From positions 1 to 36,394 of the IMG/VR virus record IMGVR_UViG_3300025585_000022: a stretch of 36,394 nt of DNA. One strand, given 5' to 3'. The stretch is from a virus. Shown piece after piece: positions 22,664 through 31,874 of this stretch (positions are counted from its first letter, which is position 1; every line of letters begins with the position of its first letter). A program made the position numbers and the translations under genes. Under the pieces are notes generated by a model. That model was not told the origin of the DNA, ran no database searches, and saw nothing but the letters and a program-made list of their open reading frames with translations.

Positions 22664-23139
22664 TGCTACCAATACCCCTACCCTGGCTCATTGTTGGTGT
22701 CTTGGTCTCATTATTCGGTACATACCGGGTGGGCCACCACTACGGGTGGATTGAGCGCGACAATGACATGAAATTGGCCATTGCCAAAAAGAATGAAGAG
22801 TCGAGAAAGATTGAGCAACAGATGGGCGAGAAGCTGCTGGCCCAGGAAGATCAACTAAGAAAGGCACAAGATGAAGTCAAGAAAAAGCAGTCTGCTATGC
22901 ATGAGCTTGCTAGGACTGGCCGGCTGCGCCTCCCAGCCCCAAGTTGTCCACAAAGCGCCCCAAGTGCCGCCACTCCCCCTGGAGATAGCAGACCCCAGCA
23001 AGCCGATGCAAGCGAACTTGAGCGACAGACTATTGAAGCTCTTATCGACATCGCAGCCGATGGAGACAAAGCCATCACCAAGCTCAACGCCTGCATCAGC
23101 GCCTACAACGAAGTGAGGAGTCTTTTGAATGGTCAATAG
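22663..23139 (+). CDS. Rz: Rz-like inner-membrane spanin
   Basis: A 158-aa protein: N-terminal transmembrane anchor (LPWLIVGVLVSLFGTYRVG, about residues 6-24), a coiled coil (KKNEESRKIEQQMGEKLLAQ...), and a proline-rich central stretch. The proline-rich part coincides with the overlapping Rz1 frame. A C-terminal helical domain with a conserved-looking cysteine follows (ITKLNACISAYNEVRS). It would span the periplasm and fuse the membranes with Rz1 in the last lysis step. Position directly before the endolysin supports this. Confidence 0.82.
   Translation: MLPIPLPWLIVGVLVSLFGTYRVGHHYGWIERDNDMKLAIAKKNEESRKIEQQMGEKLLAQEDQLRKAQDEVKKKQSAMHELARTGRLRLPAPSCPQSAPSAATPPGDSRPQQADASELERQTIEALIDIAADGDKAITKLNACISAYNEVRSLLNGQ
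22871..23116 (+). CDS. Rz1: Rz1-like outer-membrane lipoprotein spanin, embedded
   Basis: Entirely inside the Rz-like gene in another frame, the hallmark of embedded Rz1 genes. It has a basic start (MKSRKSS), a short hydrophobic stretch and a clear lipobox LAGC (residues 16-19), then a proline-rich region VPPLPLEIADPSKP. Next is SDRLLKLL, like the NLTQRLL segment of known Rz1 proteins. The product is 81 aa. It would be lipid-anchored in the outer membrane and partner the spanin above. Confidence 0.82.
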   Translation: MKSRKSSLLCMSLLGLAGCASQPQVVHKAPQVPPLPLEIADPSKPMQANLSDRLLKLLSTSQPMETKPSPSSTPASAPTTK

Positions 23140-23722
23140 CGAACAATTGGCACGGCTGCATATTGGCCCAGAGTGGGTCGATGCACTCAATGCCACATTT
23201 GAAAGATTCGACATTTCAACGCCACTCAGGCAGGCTGCCTTTATTGGCCAGTGTGGCCATGAGTGTGGCAACTTTAAGGTGCTGCAAGAGAATTTAAATT
23301 ACAGGGCAGAGGCATTGCAAAAACTCTGGCCAAAGCGCTTTGACGCTGCCAAGGCCCAGATGTGTGCCAGGAATCCCAAGCTGATCGCCAATACTGTTTA
23401 CAGCAACAGGATGGGCAACCGGGATGAGGCCAGCGGTGATGGCTGGCGCTTCAAAGGCCGTGGCTGCATTCAGCTCACCGGGTCTGCGAACTACCACCAC
23501 GCTGGCCAGGCGCTGGGTGTGGACCTGATCATGCAGCCCGAGCTGGTGGCCACGCCCCAGTATGCTGCGCTGACTGCCGGGTGGTTTTGGAACACCCACA
23601 AGCTCAACCAGTATGCAGACAGCCAGGACTACAAAACCATGACCAAAAAGATCAATGGTGGCTTTATCGGGCTGGAAGACCGGATCAAACACATTAACCA
23701 TGCGCTGTCTGTCCTGACATAA
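23129..23722 (+). CDS. Endolysin, glycoside hydrolase 19
   Basis: A 197-aa single-domain GH19 (chitinase-like) muralytic enzyme. The first catalytic glutamate is E45 in GHECGNF and the second acid is likely E100 in NRDEASGDGWRFKGRG. The core phrase GRGCIQLTGSANY is diagnostic. No signal peptide or membrane anchor is seen, so it would need a holin to reach peptidoglycan. It overlaps the Rz-like end by 11 bp. Confidence 0.93.
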   Translation: MVNSEQLARLHIGPEWVDALNATFERFDISTPLRQAAFIGQCGHECGNFKVLQENLNYRAEALQKLWPKRFDAAKAQMCARNPKLIANTVYSNRMGNRDEASGDGWRFKGRGCIQLTGSANYHHAGQALGVDLIMQPELVATPQYAALTAGWFWNTHKLNQYADSQDYKTMTKKINGGFIGLEDRIKHINHALSVLT

Positions 23723-23729
23723 TTACCCC

Positions 23730-24371
23730 ATGGCCAGCCAAACACAACAGCTTGAAAACCCTGCACCACCAGCCCTTGGTTATCCGACCGAGGTCTATGA
23801 GCGCAGGCACTTCAACGAGAACAACAGCGCTCTGAATATTTACTTCAGAAAGCTGACCACTGTTCTCGGCTCTTTGTTTGGTCCAAGAGGTGGCCGGTTT
23901 ATGAATGCCCCTTATGGGGCTTTTCAAAGCACTGCGGATCAGACAGCAGCAGTGGCCAACACGGCCTATGCCATGACACTGAATACGACCGACTACGCCA
24001 ATGGCGTGAGTGTGGCCAGCAATTCAAGGATCACAGTGGCTGACGCTGGCATTTGGAATCTGCAATGGTCTGGCCAGTTTCAGAACACTGACAGCCAACT
24101 GCATGATGTCAGGGTTTGGCTCAAGATCAATGGGACTGTGGTGACTGGATCGACTGGGTTTATCTCAATCCCAAACAGCCATGGTGGCATCAATGGCCAT
24201 TCAATTGCGGGCTGGAATTATTTTGTGAGCTTAGACGCGACAGATTATGTGGAGCTTTTGTGGGAGGCTGACAATACTGCAATCAGCATCCAGGCTTATC
24301 CAGCATCGGGTAATTACCCCTCAACGGCATCGCTAATTGCGACAATGAGCTTTGTCTCGAACATCAAATAA
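23730..24371 (+). CDS. C1q-like jelly-roll structural protein, 213 aa
   Basis: A short helical start (NNSALNIYFRKLTTVLGSLF) leads to FGPRGGRFMNAPYGAFQS and a jelly-roll domain. Its strands are YAMTLNTTDYANGVSV, RITVADAGIWNLQWSGQF, DVRVWLKINGT and GWNYFVSLDATDYVELLWEA. This pattern is frequent among virion proteins of aquatic podophages and resembles C1q/TNF folds. It is probably a head-decoration or tail-associated trimer; which one is not known. Confidence 0.78.
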   Translation: MASQTQQLENPAPPALGYPTEVYERRHFNENNSALNIYFRKLTTVLGSLFGPRGGRFMNAPYGAFQSTADQTAAVANTAYAMTLNTTDYANGVSVASNSRITVADAGIWNLQWSGQFQNTDSQLHDVRVWLKINGTVVTGSTGFISIPNSHGGINGHSIAGWNYFVSLDATDYVELLWEADNTAISIQAYPASGNYPSTASLIATMSFVSNIK

Positions 24372-24379
24372 ATACTGCC

Positions 24380-25858
24380 ATGTACATACCTCTCAAATTA
24401 CCTCCAGGTGTTTTCCGAAATGGTACTGAATACCAGGCAGCAGGCCGCTGGTATGACGCAAACCTTGTGCGCTGGTATGAAGGGACCTTGAGGCCCATCA
24501 ATGGGTGGCGTACCAGGTCAAGCTCACAGATGACAGGCTCATGCCGTGGACTCATCACTTGGCGCGACAACAGCGCCAACCGATGGATTGCTGCTGGCAC
24601 GCATTCCAAGCTCTATGTAATGAATGAGCTTGGAACACTCAAAGACATCACGCCAACAGGCTTTACCACGGGTTACGCCAGCTCAACAGTGCTGACGGGC
24701 TATGGATACAATGTCTATGGCAGCTTTGCCTATGGCGTGGCCAGGCCTGACACCGGCACACCCATTGCAGCCACCACCTGGTCCATGGACACATGGGGTG
24801 AGTATTTGGTGGCGTGTTCATCATGGGATGGCAAGCTCTACGAGTGGCAATTGGGCTTTTCATCGCCCACACTGGCCGCAGCAATCACCAATGCCCCAGT
24901 TAACAACAAGGCAGTCCTGGTCACTCAAGAGCGCATCATCTTTGCGCTTGGCGCTGGTGGCAACCCACGCAAGGTCAAGTGGTGCGACCAGGAAGACAAT
25001 ACCCAATGGACACCAGCAGGCGACAACCTGGCAGGCGACTATGACCTGGCCACACCTGGCTCACTCATCGCTGGCAAGCGTGTGAAGGGTGTGAATCTAT
25101 TGTTCACCGATGTGGATGTCCACACGGCCCAGTATGTTGGCGCTCCATTCGTTTATGGCTTTGAGAAGGCAGGAAGTGGCTGCGGTCTCATTTCGGCCCA
25201 GGCTGTGGCGGCCATTGACACGGCAGCCATTTGGATGAGCAAAGCAGGCTTCTGGATTTATGACGGGTATGTAAAGCCACTGCCAAGCGATGTGGGCGAC
25301 TACATCTTTGGCAACATCAACTATGCCCAGGCATCCAAGATTTATGCTGTCCACAACAGCAAGTTTGGTGAGATTTGGTGGTTCTACCCAAGCGCATCGA
25401 GCAATGAAAATGACAGCTATGTCACTTTCAACTACCGCGAAAACCACTGGAATATTGGCTTGATGGCCAGACTGGCTGGCTCTGACTCTGGCGTGTTTAC
25501 CTATCCCTTGATGGTCTCAAGCGATGGCTACATCTACGAGCATGAGGTCGGCTATGACTACGGCTCGGCAAGCGTCTATGCTGAGTCTGGCCCAGTGCAA
25601 TTGGGCAATGGCGACAACATCATGTCTGTCAGGCAAGTCATTCCTGATGAGCAAACCCTGGGTGAGGCTGTGGTGTCATTCAAAACCCGTCTTTATCCGA
25701 CAGGGTCGCAATCGACATTTGGACCATATACGGCAGCCAATCCGACCAGTGTCCGGTTCTCTGGCCGCCAGGTCAATGTCAAAGTCACTGGTGACACATT
25801 GTCTGACTGGCGAATTGGGGTTATGAGATTAGAGGCTGTGCCATCGGGTAAGCGATGA
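24380..25858 (+). CDS. Tail nozzle/hub-like protein (beta-propeller), 492 aa
   Basis: Starts LKLPPGVFRNGTEYQAAGRW, the typical opening of P22 gp10-like or podophage nozzle proteins. The chain is rich in WD-like beta strands (LITWRDNSANRWIAAGTHSK, WGEYLVACSSWDGKLYEW, VLVTQERIIFALG), consistent with a beta-propeller, and ends with a strand-rich C-terminal domain. By position after the endolysin and before ejection proteins, it likely closes the tail tube. Function is inferred from fold pattern and context. Confidence 0.78.
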   Translation: MYIPLKLPPGVFRNGTEYQAAGRWYDANLVRWYEGTLRPINGWRTRSSSQMTGSCRGLITWRDNSANRWIAAGTHSKLYVMNELGTLKDITPTGFTTGYASSTVLTGYGYNVYGSFAYGVARPDTGTPIAATTWSMDTWGEYLVACSSWDGKLYEWQLGFSSPTLAAAITNAPVNNKAVLVTQERIIFALGAGGNPRKVKWCDQEDNTQWTPAGDNLAGDYDLATPGSLIAGKRVKGVNLLFTDVDVHTAQYVGAPFVYGFEKAGSGCGLISAQAVAAIDTAAIWMSKAGFWIYDGYVKPLPSDVGDYIFGNINYAQASKIYAVHNSKFGEIWWFYPSASSNENDSYVTFNYRENHWNIGLMARLAGSDSGVFTYPLMVSSDGYIYEHEVGYDYGSASVYAESGPVQLGNGDNIMSVRQVIPDEQTLGEAVVSFKTRLYPTGSQSTFGPYTAANPTSVRFSGRQVNVKVTGDTLSDWRIGVMRLEAVPSGKR

Positions 25859-26223
25859 GCGACCAAGAGCATTTGGAAAGATTACGCCACCATGTGGAGG
25901 CGGCATTAGAATACTCTGGAGGCACACACAATTTTGAAGATATTGCCGAGATGGTCCAGGATCACAGATTGCAACTGTGGCCAGCCAAAGACTCGGTGGT
26001 ATTGACAGAGATCATTGTCTATCCCAGGCTAAAGAATTTGCATTATTTTCTGGCTGGTGGCGACCTAGATGAACTCTCAAGGATGAGACCATTGATCGAA
26101 TCCTGGGGCAAGTCTGTTGGCTGCACCAGGGTGACTTTGGCAGGCCGAAGAGGCTGGCAAAAGACATTTTTGAAAGACGAAGGTTACAGCCCACAGTGGT
26201 CTGTACTGGCAAAAGATTTATAG
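25855..26223 (+). CDS. Conserved phage protein, GNAT-like fragment, 122 aa
   Basis: Phrases VEAALEYSGGTHNFEDIAEM, VVLTEIIVYPRLKNLHYFLA and CTRVTLAGRRGWQKTFLKDE fit a small family of phage proteins with the beta-strand order of a reduced GNAT acetyltransferase. It commonly lies between tail and ejection protein genes. Whether it binds acetyl-CoA is unclear, because the usual Q/RxxGxG/A loop is not obvious. ATGA overlap with the nozzle-like gene. Confidence 0.75.
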   Translation: MSDQEHLERLRHHVEAALEYSGGTHNFEDIAEMVQDHRLQLWPAKDSVVLTEIIVYPRLKNLHYFLAGGDLDELSRMRPLIESWGKSVGCTRVTLAGRRGWQKTFLKDEGYSPQWSVLAKDL

Positions 26224-26233
26224 GGGAAAGATT

Positions 26234-27229
26234 ATGGCAACTTCACCGGCACTAGCATGGTCACTGGCCAACGGCATCAGCCAAGAGCAATTTGACAAGA
26301 ACATTGTTGACGCAATCAAACAAGGCGAGGCTCAAGGCTTGAGCGATGCCCAGTTTGAAAGCCTGATGAATCAATACCAGATCAGCGCTGCTGATGTGGC
26401 CCGTGCCACTCAATCAAGCCCTGCGGCTATTCAAGCCCGCATGGAAGCGGCAACGCCCACAACGGCCACTGAGATTGCCTACAACCAGGCAGCCATGGAT
26501 GAGCTGGCAGCGCGTGAAGCGCAGTGGGCCAAGCAGCAGCAACAAAATGCGACTAATTGGGCAGCGCAGCAGCAGGCCAACACGACCAACTGGGCCGAGC
26601 AGCAGCGCTTGAATGAGATCAGGAATCAGCAGCAGATTGCAGCCAATCAAAAGGCTTATGAGGCATACCTGGCCAATCAGCAGAAGTTGGCAGCCGAGCA
26701 GGCCGCAAAGACCACAGGCTTTCAGACCAGTGTTGGCACAACGCCATTCGCAAATGCCACCCAAGGCTTTGCTCAGAACTTTCAGAATTACCAGTCAATT
26801 GCACCTGGTGCGCAGTACAACCCAGCAGTCACTCCTGGTGGCGCTTCTCCTTACAGCCTGATCATGGGCCAGATGAAGCCCATGGGCAACCCATACGCAG
26901 GCGTGGTGGCAGGCACAGCAATGGGTGGCTATAACCCAGCTCTGTACGACCAAATCGCTGCTGCCAATACGGCCAAGACAGTGGCAGAGCAAGCGGCTGC
27001 AACGCAAAACAATCAGCAAGAATCAACAGGCATGGCCAAAGGCGGCATGGTCCATGGCGGCCTGATGTTTGGTGGCAACCCTCCAGGTCCTGATGATGGC
27101 GCTGTCAACCTTGACCTTGGCGAGTATGTGATCAAGAAGTCTTCAGTCGATAAGTATGGCAAGGGTCTTCTGGACATGATCAATGAAGGCAAAGTGCCTG
27201 CCAAGAAAATGAAATCTTTACTGGGATAA
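26234..27229 (+). CDS. Virion/ejection-type protein, 331 aa
   Basis: Alanine- and glutamine-rich helical protein (AAREAQWAKQQQQNATNWAA, repeated NWAxQQ units around residues 100-150). Its C-terminal signature is GPDDGAVNLDLGEYVIKKSS, followed by KYGKGLLDMI; the GGxVxGPDDG..GEYVI type recurs in phage internal and tape-measure-like proteins. It has the Shine-Dalgarno AGGGGAAAG. It is likely one of the ejected internal virion proteins needed to form the trans-envelope channel; the exact role is unknown. Confidence 0.72.
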   Translation: MATSPALAWSLANGISQEQFDKNIVDAIKQGEAQGLSDAQFESLMNQYQISAADVARATQSSPAAIQARMEAATPTTATEIAYNQAAMDELAAREAQWAKQQQQNATNWAAQQQANTTNWAEQQRLNEIRNQQQIAANQKAYEAYLANQQKLAAEQAAKTTGFQTSVGTTPFANATQGFAQNFQNYQSIAPGAQYNPAVTPGGASPYSLIMGQMKPMGNPYAGVVAGTAMGGYNPALYDQIAAANTAKTVAEQAAATQNNQQESTGMAKGGMVHGGLMFGGNPPGPDDGAVNLDLGEYVIKKSSVDKYGKGLLDMINEGKVPAKKMKSLLG

Positions 27230-27238
27230 GGTGGCAAT

Positions 27239-28180
27239 ATGTCAAAAGGTGGAAGCACAACATCAACAAGCTCTATTGATCCACAGATCAAGGAAGCATT
27301 CCTAGCCAACTTTCAGCAGGCCCAAGGTGTGGCCGGTGCATTGCCGGTCCAGCAGTTTGCTGGGTACAACCCCATGTACCAGGCAGGCGAGGAGGCTTTG
27401 GTCAACACGGGCCTCGCTGGCCCAGGCATCACTGGCACTGACCTGGCAGCTCAAATGGCTGCTTATGGCGGTGTCTATCAGCCTGCACAAATTACAGCGC
27501 AGCAGACCAATTTGGGTCTTGGTCAAGGACCAGGAACAATTGGCTCTTACATGAATCCATACACAAGCATGGTGCGTGAAAACGCATTGTCCGACCTGGA
27601 GTCTGCAAGACGCGCTGCCATTCAGCAGACTGGTGAGCGTGCAAATGCTGCCCGTGCATTCGGTGGCTCGCGCCAAGGTGTGGCCGAGGCTTTGACAAAC
27701 CAAGGGTTTGCCAAGCAGGCTGCCACACTTGGCACTCAACTCAATGAGCAAGCATTCAACCAGGCAATGGCCGCACAGCAGGCAGACATTGCACGCAGAT
27801 CAGCAGCCGACATTGCCAATCAGCAAGCCGGTTTGCAAGGCGCTCAATTGCGTTTGGGCGGTGCAAGCCAGCTCGGTAATTTGGCAGCGCAGCAACAAGC
27901 ATTGCGTCTTGGTGGCGCTCAAGCTGTCATGGGCGCTGGTGGTGCGCGTCAGGCTTTGGACCAGCAGCAAATGGATGCCATCCGCAACATTGGTTTGCAG
28001 CGCCTTGGCATTGTCCAGTCTTCACTTGGTGCGCAGCCTGCAAACCTTGGCATGGTGGCACAGACTCCAAGCTATTCAAACCCAGCATCGAGCGCATTAG
28101 GTGGTGCTTTGGCCGGTGGCCAATTGTTTGGACCAATGGGCGCTGTGGCTGGTGGTGTTCTTGGCCTTTTAGGCAGTTAA
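27239..28180 (+). CDS. Ejection/internal virion protein, 313 aa
   Basis: Starts with a serine/threonine-rich tail (MSKGGSTTSTSSIDPQ). Next comes YMNPYTSMVRENALSDLESA, then a long alanine/glutamine-rich coiled coil (AMAAQQADIARRSAADIANQ). The C terminus is a glycine-rich membrane-active-looking segment (GALAGGQLFGPMGAVAGGVL). This profile is typical of podophage DNA-ejection proteins that insert into the host envelope. Confidence 0.75.
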   Translation: MSKGGSTTSTSSIDPQIKEAFLANFQQAQGVAGALPVQQFAGYNPMYQAGEEALVNTGLAGPGITGTDLAAQMAAYGGVYQPAQITAQQTNLGLGQGPGTIGSYMNPYTSMVRENALSDLESARRAAIQQTGERANAARAFGGSRQGVAEALTNQGFAKQAATLGTQLNEQAFNQAMAAQQADIARRSAADIANQQAGLQGAQLRLGGASQLGNLAAQQQALRLGGAQAVMGAGGARQALDQQQMDAIRNIGLQRLGIVQSSLGAQPANLGMVAQTPSYSNPASSALGGALAGGQLFGPMGAVAGGVLGLLGS

Positions 28181-28190
28181 GGGGTAAGCG

Positions 28191-29615
28191 ATGGCAGACT
28201 TTGATTTTGGCGGCCTTTTAGGCAATGCATTTGGCGCTAACTCTGGCAGTGAGCTTGAAAAGCTATTGACAGCCCAACAGCGCCAAAACCTTGGCACTCA
28301 GTCTGCACTGTCAGCAGCCGCTGCTTTGCTCCAGGCTGGCGGCCGTAGTCCACAGCGAATCAGCCTTGGTCAAGCTCTTGGATCAGCACTTCAAGCTGGC
28401 CAACAGGGATATCAACAGGCAAGAGCTGCATCTTTGCAAGATTTATTGCTTGGCCAAAAATTGCAAGAGGCCAAAAGCGCTCAAGACTTGCAAACTCAAT
28501 TGGGTGGCATTTTTACCAAACCAACAACTGCATTGAGTCCAGAGCAGCAAGCCTTGGCCATGCCTGGAATGCAAGCAGGCCCAACCATGGCCCGTGCTGA
28601 ATTGGCCGCCAATATTCCACAGCCAAGCGCTGCCGAAATGAAAGCTGCCCAATATCAGCAAGCAGCAGACCTCTTGGCATCACGGGGTAAGAGTGAAGAG
28701 GCCAAGCGCTACCAAGATATGGCCAGAGAATTAAACCCACGAGCTGAAGTTGTTGGCCAGCCATTTGAAGTGACTGATACCACTGGCAAGCCCATCATGG
28801 TCCAGCAATTTAAATCTGGTGAAATCAAAACCATGGCAGGCTTTGGTCCAAAGCGCGATGTTGTTTTGCAAAATCTTGGTGGCATGACTGTGGCCATTGA
28901 TAAGTCAAAACTGACTGGCAATGAGCAATTTGCACAAACAATGACACCAAGCGAAATTGCCAACTTGAAAGTGGCTCAGGGTAACTTGGCCATTTCACAA
29001 GCTAATTTTGCCCGTGGTGCGACAGAGATTAGAGAAACCCCAGAAGGTTTTGTCTATGTGCCAAAGACACCTGGTGGTGTTGCCACTCCAGTCATGGGTG
29101 CAGGCGGACAACTCAAAGGTGTTTCTGGTGGACAGCCAACAGAGGCCCAATCCAATGCTGCCGGATACGCACAGCGCATGGAGCTGTCAAACAGCATCAT
29201 TAACAGTTTGCCTGCTGGCTCACAGCCAGGATGGGGAACTCGCACAGCTGAAGCCATTCCTTTGGTGGGTGGTGCAATTGCCCGTAGTGGCCAAAGCGCT
29301 GAAACCCAGAAGTTTGATCAGGCTGCGCAAGATTGGATTCGCGCCAAGCTGCGCAAGGAATCAGGCGCTGCCATTGGCAAGGATGAGATGGCCCAGGAAT
29401 ATGCGACATATTTCCCACAAGTGGGCGACAGTGCTGAGAAGTTGGCACAGAAAGCAGAAGCAAGGCGTGTGGCCACATTGGCCATGCAGAAGTCTGCTGG
29501 CAAGGCTTATGAGGCTTACACTCCATTGCCATCAGCTCCCGCAGCTGCTGCACCATCAGGCCCAACCACTGAGCGAAAAATGGTGTTTCGTAATGGTCGA
29601 TTTGAATTTGAGTGA
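28191..29615 (+). CDS. Ejection/internal virion protein, 474 aa
   Basis: Glycine start (FDFGGLLGNAFGANSGSELE) followed by Q- and A-rich helices and, in the second half, a helical region TQKFDQAAQDWIRAKLRKES then GAAIGKDEMAQEYATYFP. The latter phrase (FVxAxLRxESGAAIxxxE) appears in many phage virion proteins adjacent to ejection genes. No enzymatic motif is visible. Probably part of the internal core. Confidence 0.75.
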   Translation: MADFDFGGLLGNAFGANSGSELEKLLTAQQRQNLGTQSALSAAAALLQAGGRSPQRISLGQALGSALQAGQQGYQQARAASLQDLLLGQKLQEAKSAQDLQTQLGGIFTKPTTALSPEQQALAMPGMQAGPTMARAELAANIPQPSAAEMKAAQYQQAADLLASRGKSEEAKRYQDMARELNPRAEVVGQPFEVTDTTGKPIMVQQFKSGEIKTMAGFGPKRDVVLQNLGGMTVAIDKSKLTGNEQFAQTMTPSEIANLKVAQGNLAISQANFARGATEIRETPEGFVYVPKTPGGVATPVMGAGGQLKGVSGGQPTEAQSNAAGYAQRMELSNSIINSLPAGSQPGWGTRTAEAIPLVGGAIARSGQSAETQKFDQAAQDWIRAKLRKESGAAIGKDEMAQEYATYFPQVGDSAEKLAQKAEARRVATLAMQKSAGKAYEAYTPLPSAPAAAAPSGPTTERKMVFRNGRFEFE

Positions 29616-29621
29616 GGCAGT

Positions 29622-31487
29622 ATGAAAAAAATCAACATCGAAGGCATTGGAACAATTGAATTTCCAGCTGTCGCAAGTGATGAGCAGATTGCTGCCTTTA
29701 TCAATTCGACTGCACCAACAGAGCTTAAAAAGATTGCAGCCACTCAAACGCCAGACACATTAGGTCGCCAGATTGGTTTGGCCACACGGCCCATGGCCCA
29801 GGCTGCGCTGACTGCTGGTGGTCTGCTGCCCATGGTGGTAGATCCATTGGTTAATCTAGTCAATTTGGCTGCCGGGACAAAAATCCCAACGCAAACCCAG
29901 GCTGTCGAAAAGACTTTGACGGGTATTGGTTTCCCAACACCTAGAACACCTCAAGAGCGAATCATCCAGGATGTGACCACAGCCGGATATGGCACTGGTG
30001 GTGTTGCCCGTGTTGCTGGTGAAATGGCTCCAAAGCTGCCTGGCATGGCCTCAGATGTGGCCAAATTCTTTGCACAAAGCCCACAAGCCCAGTCTGCTGC
30101 TGCGCTGACAGCATCAGGCGCTGGTGGTTTATTGCGTGAAGGTGGCGCGTCTCCTGGTGCGCAGCTTGGCGGTGCAATGTTGGCAGGCATGGTCGCCCCA
30201 GGCGGCCCAAAGCTCACACCAACCCAGAAGATTTTGGAAGCGCCAAGCGCATTGGTTAAGCCATTTACACAAGAAGGCCGAGAAGTCATTGTTGGCAATG
30301 TCTTGAACAAACTGGCCACAGATCAACAGCGTGCCATGCAGAACTTGCAGCAGGCCCAGCCTCTTGTCCCAGGTGTGCGTGTCACGACAGCAGCTGGTGC
30401 GCGTGATCCTGGCTTGGCTGCTGCTGAGACTGCCATTCGCGCACTGGACCAGTCTGGTGCTTTCCCAAGCGTGCTGTCTGCAAATCAGCAGGCTTTGCTT
30501 GAGTCATTCAGAAGACTTGGTGGCCGAGCTGGTGATGCAACAACTCCAGGCTCTATCCCATACGCTGAAGCTAAACGCGCCAGCGTCACAGGCCCAATGC
30601 GTGAATCTGCATTTGCCAACAAGCAGCCAGTAAGTGTCGAGCCGATCACAAACGCCATCAGCGGCATCATGTCTAACCCTGCAACGCAGCGCAAGACAGT
30701 CGATGAAGCGATGGGCTATGTCAACAGTTTGTTGGCCAAGCGCGTCAATCCTGAGACTGGAACAATTGACCCCATGGCTTTGTACAGTGTCAGAAAAGAC
30801 ATCACAGACGCAATGGCTGGCAAGCTCTCAGGCGACCTGGCTAATTTGCGTTTGGCCAAAGGACAGATGGCTGAATTGCTGCCAGTCATTGACAATGCAA
30901 TCGAATCTGGCGCTCCAGGCTTTCAGAAGTACATGAAGCAATTTGAGAAGTCATCGAGCGCCATTGACCAAATGCGCTTGCTGCAAGGCATTGAGTCCAA
31001 AGTCACAACTGGCCAGCCCAACTTGATGACTGGTGAGCCAGTCCTGGCTGCCAGTGCTTTGCGCAGACAAGTGGCATCAAAGGCCGATGAGATTGGCGCT
31101 CAATTGTCACCAGCGGCTCAGACCCGTTTGGATAACATCATCAATGAGATCAATCGTGGCCAGGCTGCAACAGCGCCGGGCGTGAAAGCTCCAGGCTCAA
31201 ATACTTTCCAAAACATGAGTATGGGCAATTTGATTGGCCGAGTGTTTAGCGAGTCAATGGCTGACAACACTACATTGCGCACCATGACAAGGCCGCTTGA
31301 CTTTTTGTACAAGTTGCCAGATCAGCAGATTCAACAGCTCCTGGTCGAAGCAATGCTAGACCCTAAGTTGGCTGCAATGATGATGGGCAAAGCCAATGTG
31401 ATGAAGGTCGATCCACTGGCCAAGTCACTGCGCAAGAAAGCTGAAGAGCTTGGATTTGGCACTGCAATTGGTGCAGGCCAAGAATAA
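29622..31487 (+). CDS. Large internal virion/ejection protein, 621 aa
   Basis: The N-terminal 30 residues (INIEGIGTIEFPAVASDEQI) match a common short domain of phage injection proteins (…FPDGTSDEQIAAAI-like). A hydrophobic region (ALTAGGLLPMVVDPLVNLVN) follows, then a long helical, alanine-rich body with no catalytic motif that I can see. It is the last gene of the rightward late cluster; its stop codon abuts the stop of the leftward accessory operon with no spacing. Confidence 0.78.
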   Translation: MKKINIEGIGTIEFPAVASDEQIAAFINSTAPTELKKIAATQTPDTLGRQIGLATRPMAQAALTAGGLLPMVVDPLVNLVNLAAGTKIPTQTQAVEKTLTGIGFPTPRTPQERIIQDVTTAGYGTGGVARVAGEMAPKLPGMASDVAKFFAQSPQAQSAAALTASGAGGLLREGGASPGAQLGGAMLAGMVAPGGPKLTPTQKILEAPSALVKPFTQEGREVIVGNVLNKLATDQQRAMQNLQQAQPLVPGVRVTTAAGARDPGLAAAETAIRALDQSGAFPSVLSANQQALLESFRRLGGRAGDATTPGSIPYAEAKRASVTGPMRESAFANKQPVSVEPITNAISGIMSNPATQRKTVDEAMGYVNSLLAKRVNPETGTIDPMALYSVRKDITDAMAGKLSGDLANLRLAKGQMAELLPVIDNAIESGAPGFQKYMKQFEKSSSAIDQMRLLQGIESKVTTGQPNLMTGEPVLAASALRRQVASKADEIGAQLSPAAQTRLDNIINEINRGQAATAPGVKAPGSNTFQNMSMGNLIGRVFSESMADNTTLRTMTRPLDFLYKLPDQQIQQLLVEAMLDPKLAAMMMGKANVMKVDPLAKSLRKKAEELGFGTAIGAGQE

Positions 31488-31874
31488 TTAGTCACCAAAA
31501 AACGCGGCCACCAAAGGGTCGCGTTTGACAACTCGTCTTTTCTGTCTGCGTCTGGCCAGGCCAAAGTCTTTGTCATCGGCTGACATCTTGTCCCGATATT
31601 TCCGAATGCGCTCAGAGCCTGGAACTGGACCAGGCGCTTGAGCGTCTTCACCCTCACCCCATGACCACAATGGCCGCCACTGGCCATTTGCATTCACCCT
31701 GGTGTAACCAGAGATGTGGACCATGTCTTTGAGGTGCAGCTCAAAAAGAATCCTGGCAGCGCTTCTGCGCACGCAAAAGCACATCTTTGCCAGGTCAAGG
31801 TCAGAGAGATTGCTTTTCTTTTTGAGTGCAGCCTCAATGGCAGGGCCTACACGGGGTTTATTGCCTCTAGGCAT
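31488..31874 (-). CDS. Winged-helix-like hypothetical protein, 128 aa
   Basis: On the minus strand, starting at ATG 31874 with GAGG 6 nt upstream. SDLDLAKMCFCVRRSAARIL, followed by a beta-wing-like HISGYTRVNANGQWRPLWSWG, resembles a winged helix-turn-helix. The C-terminal part is basic (ARRRQKRRVVKRDPL). This could be a DNA-binding regulator of the leftward operon. No family can be named. Its last codons form a hairpin followed by a T run on the mRNA. Confidence 0.7.
   Translation of the reverse strand: MPRGNKPRVGPAIEAALKKKSNLSDLDLAKMCFCVRRSAARILFELHLKDMVHISGYTRVNANGQWRPLWSWGEGEDAQAPGPVPGSERIRKYRDKMSADDKDFGLARRRQKRRVVKRDPLVAAFFGD
31497..31526 (-). terminator. Leftward intrinsic terminator overlapping a gene end
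   Basis: On the minus strand AAACGCG (31526-31520) pairs with CGCGTTT (31506-31500), and the T run continues to 31497 (six T). Inner bases can add two or three further pairs. The structure lies inside the last codons of the winged-helix-like gene, which is possible because TTT codons supply the T run. It would end the leftward transcript before it opposes the late transcript. Confidence 0.5.
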
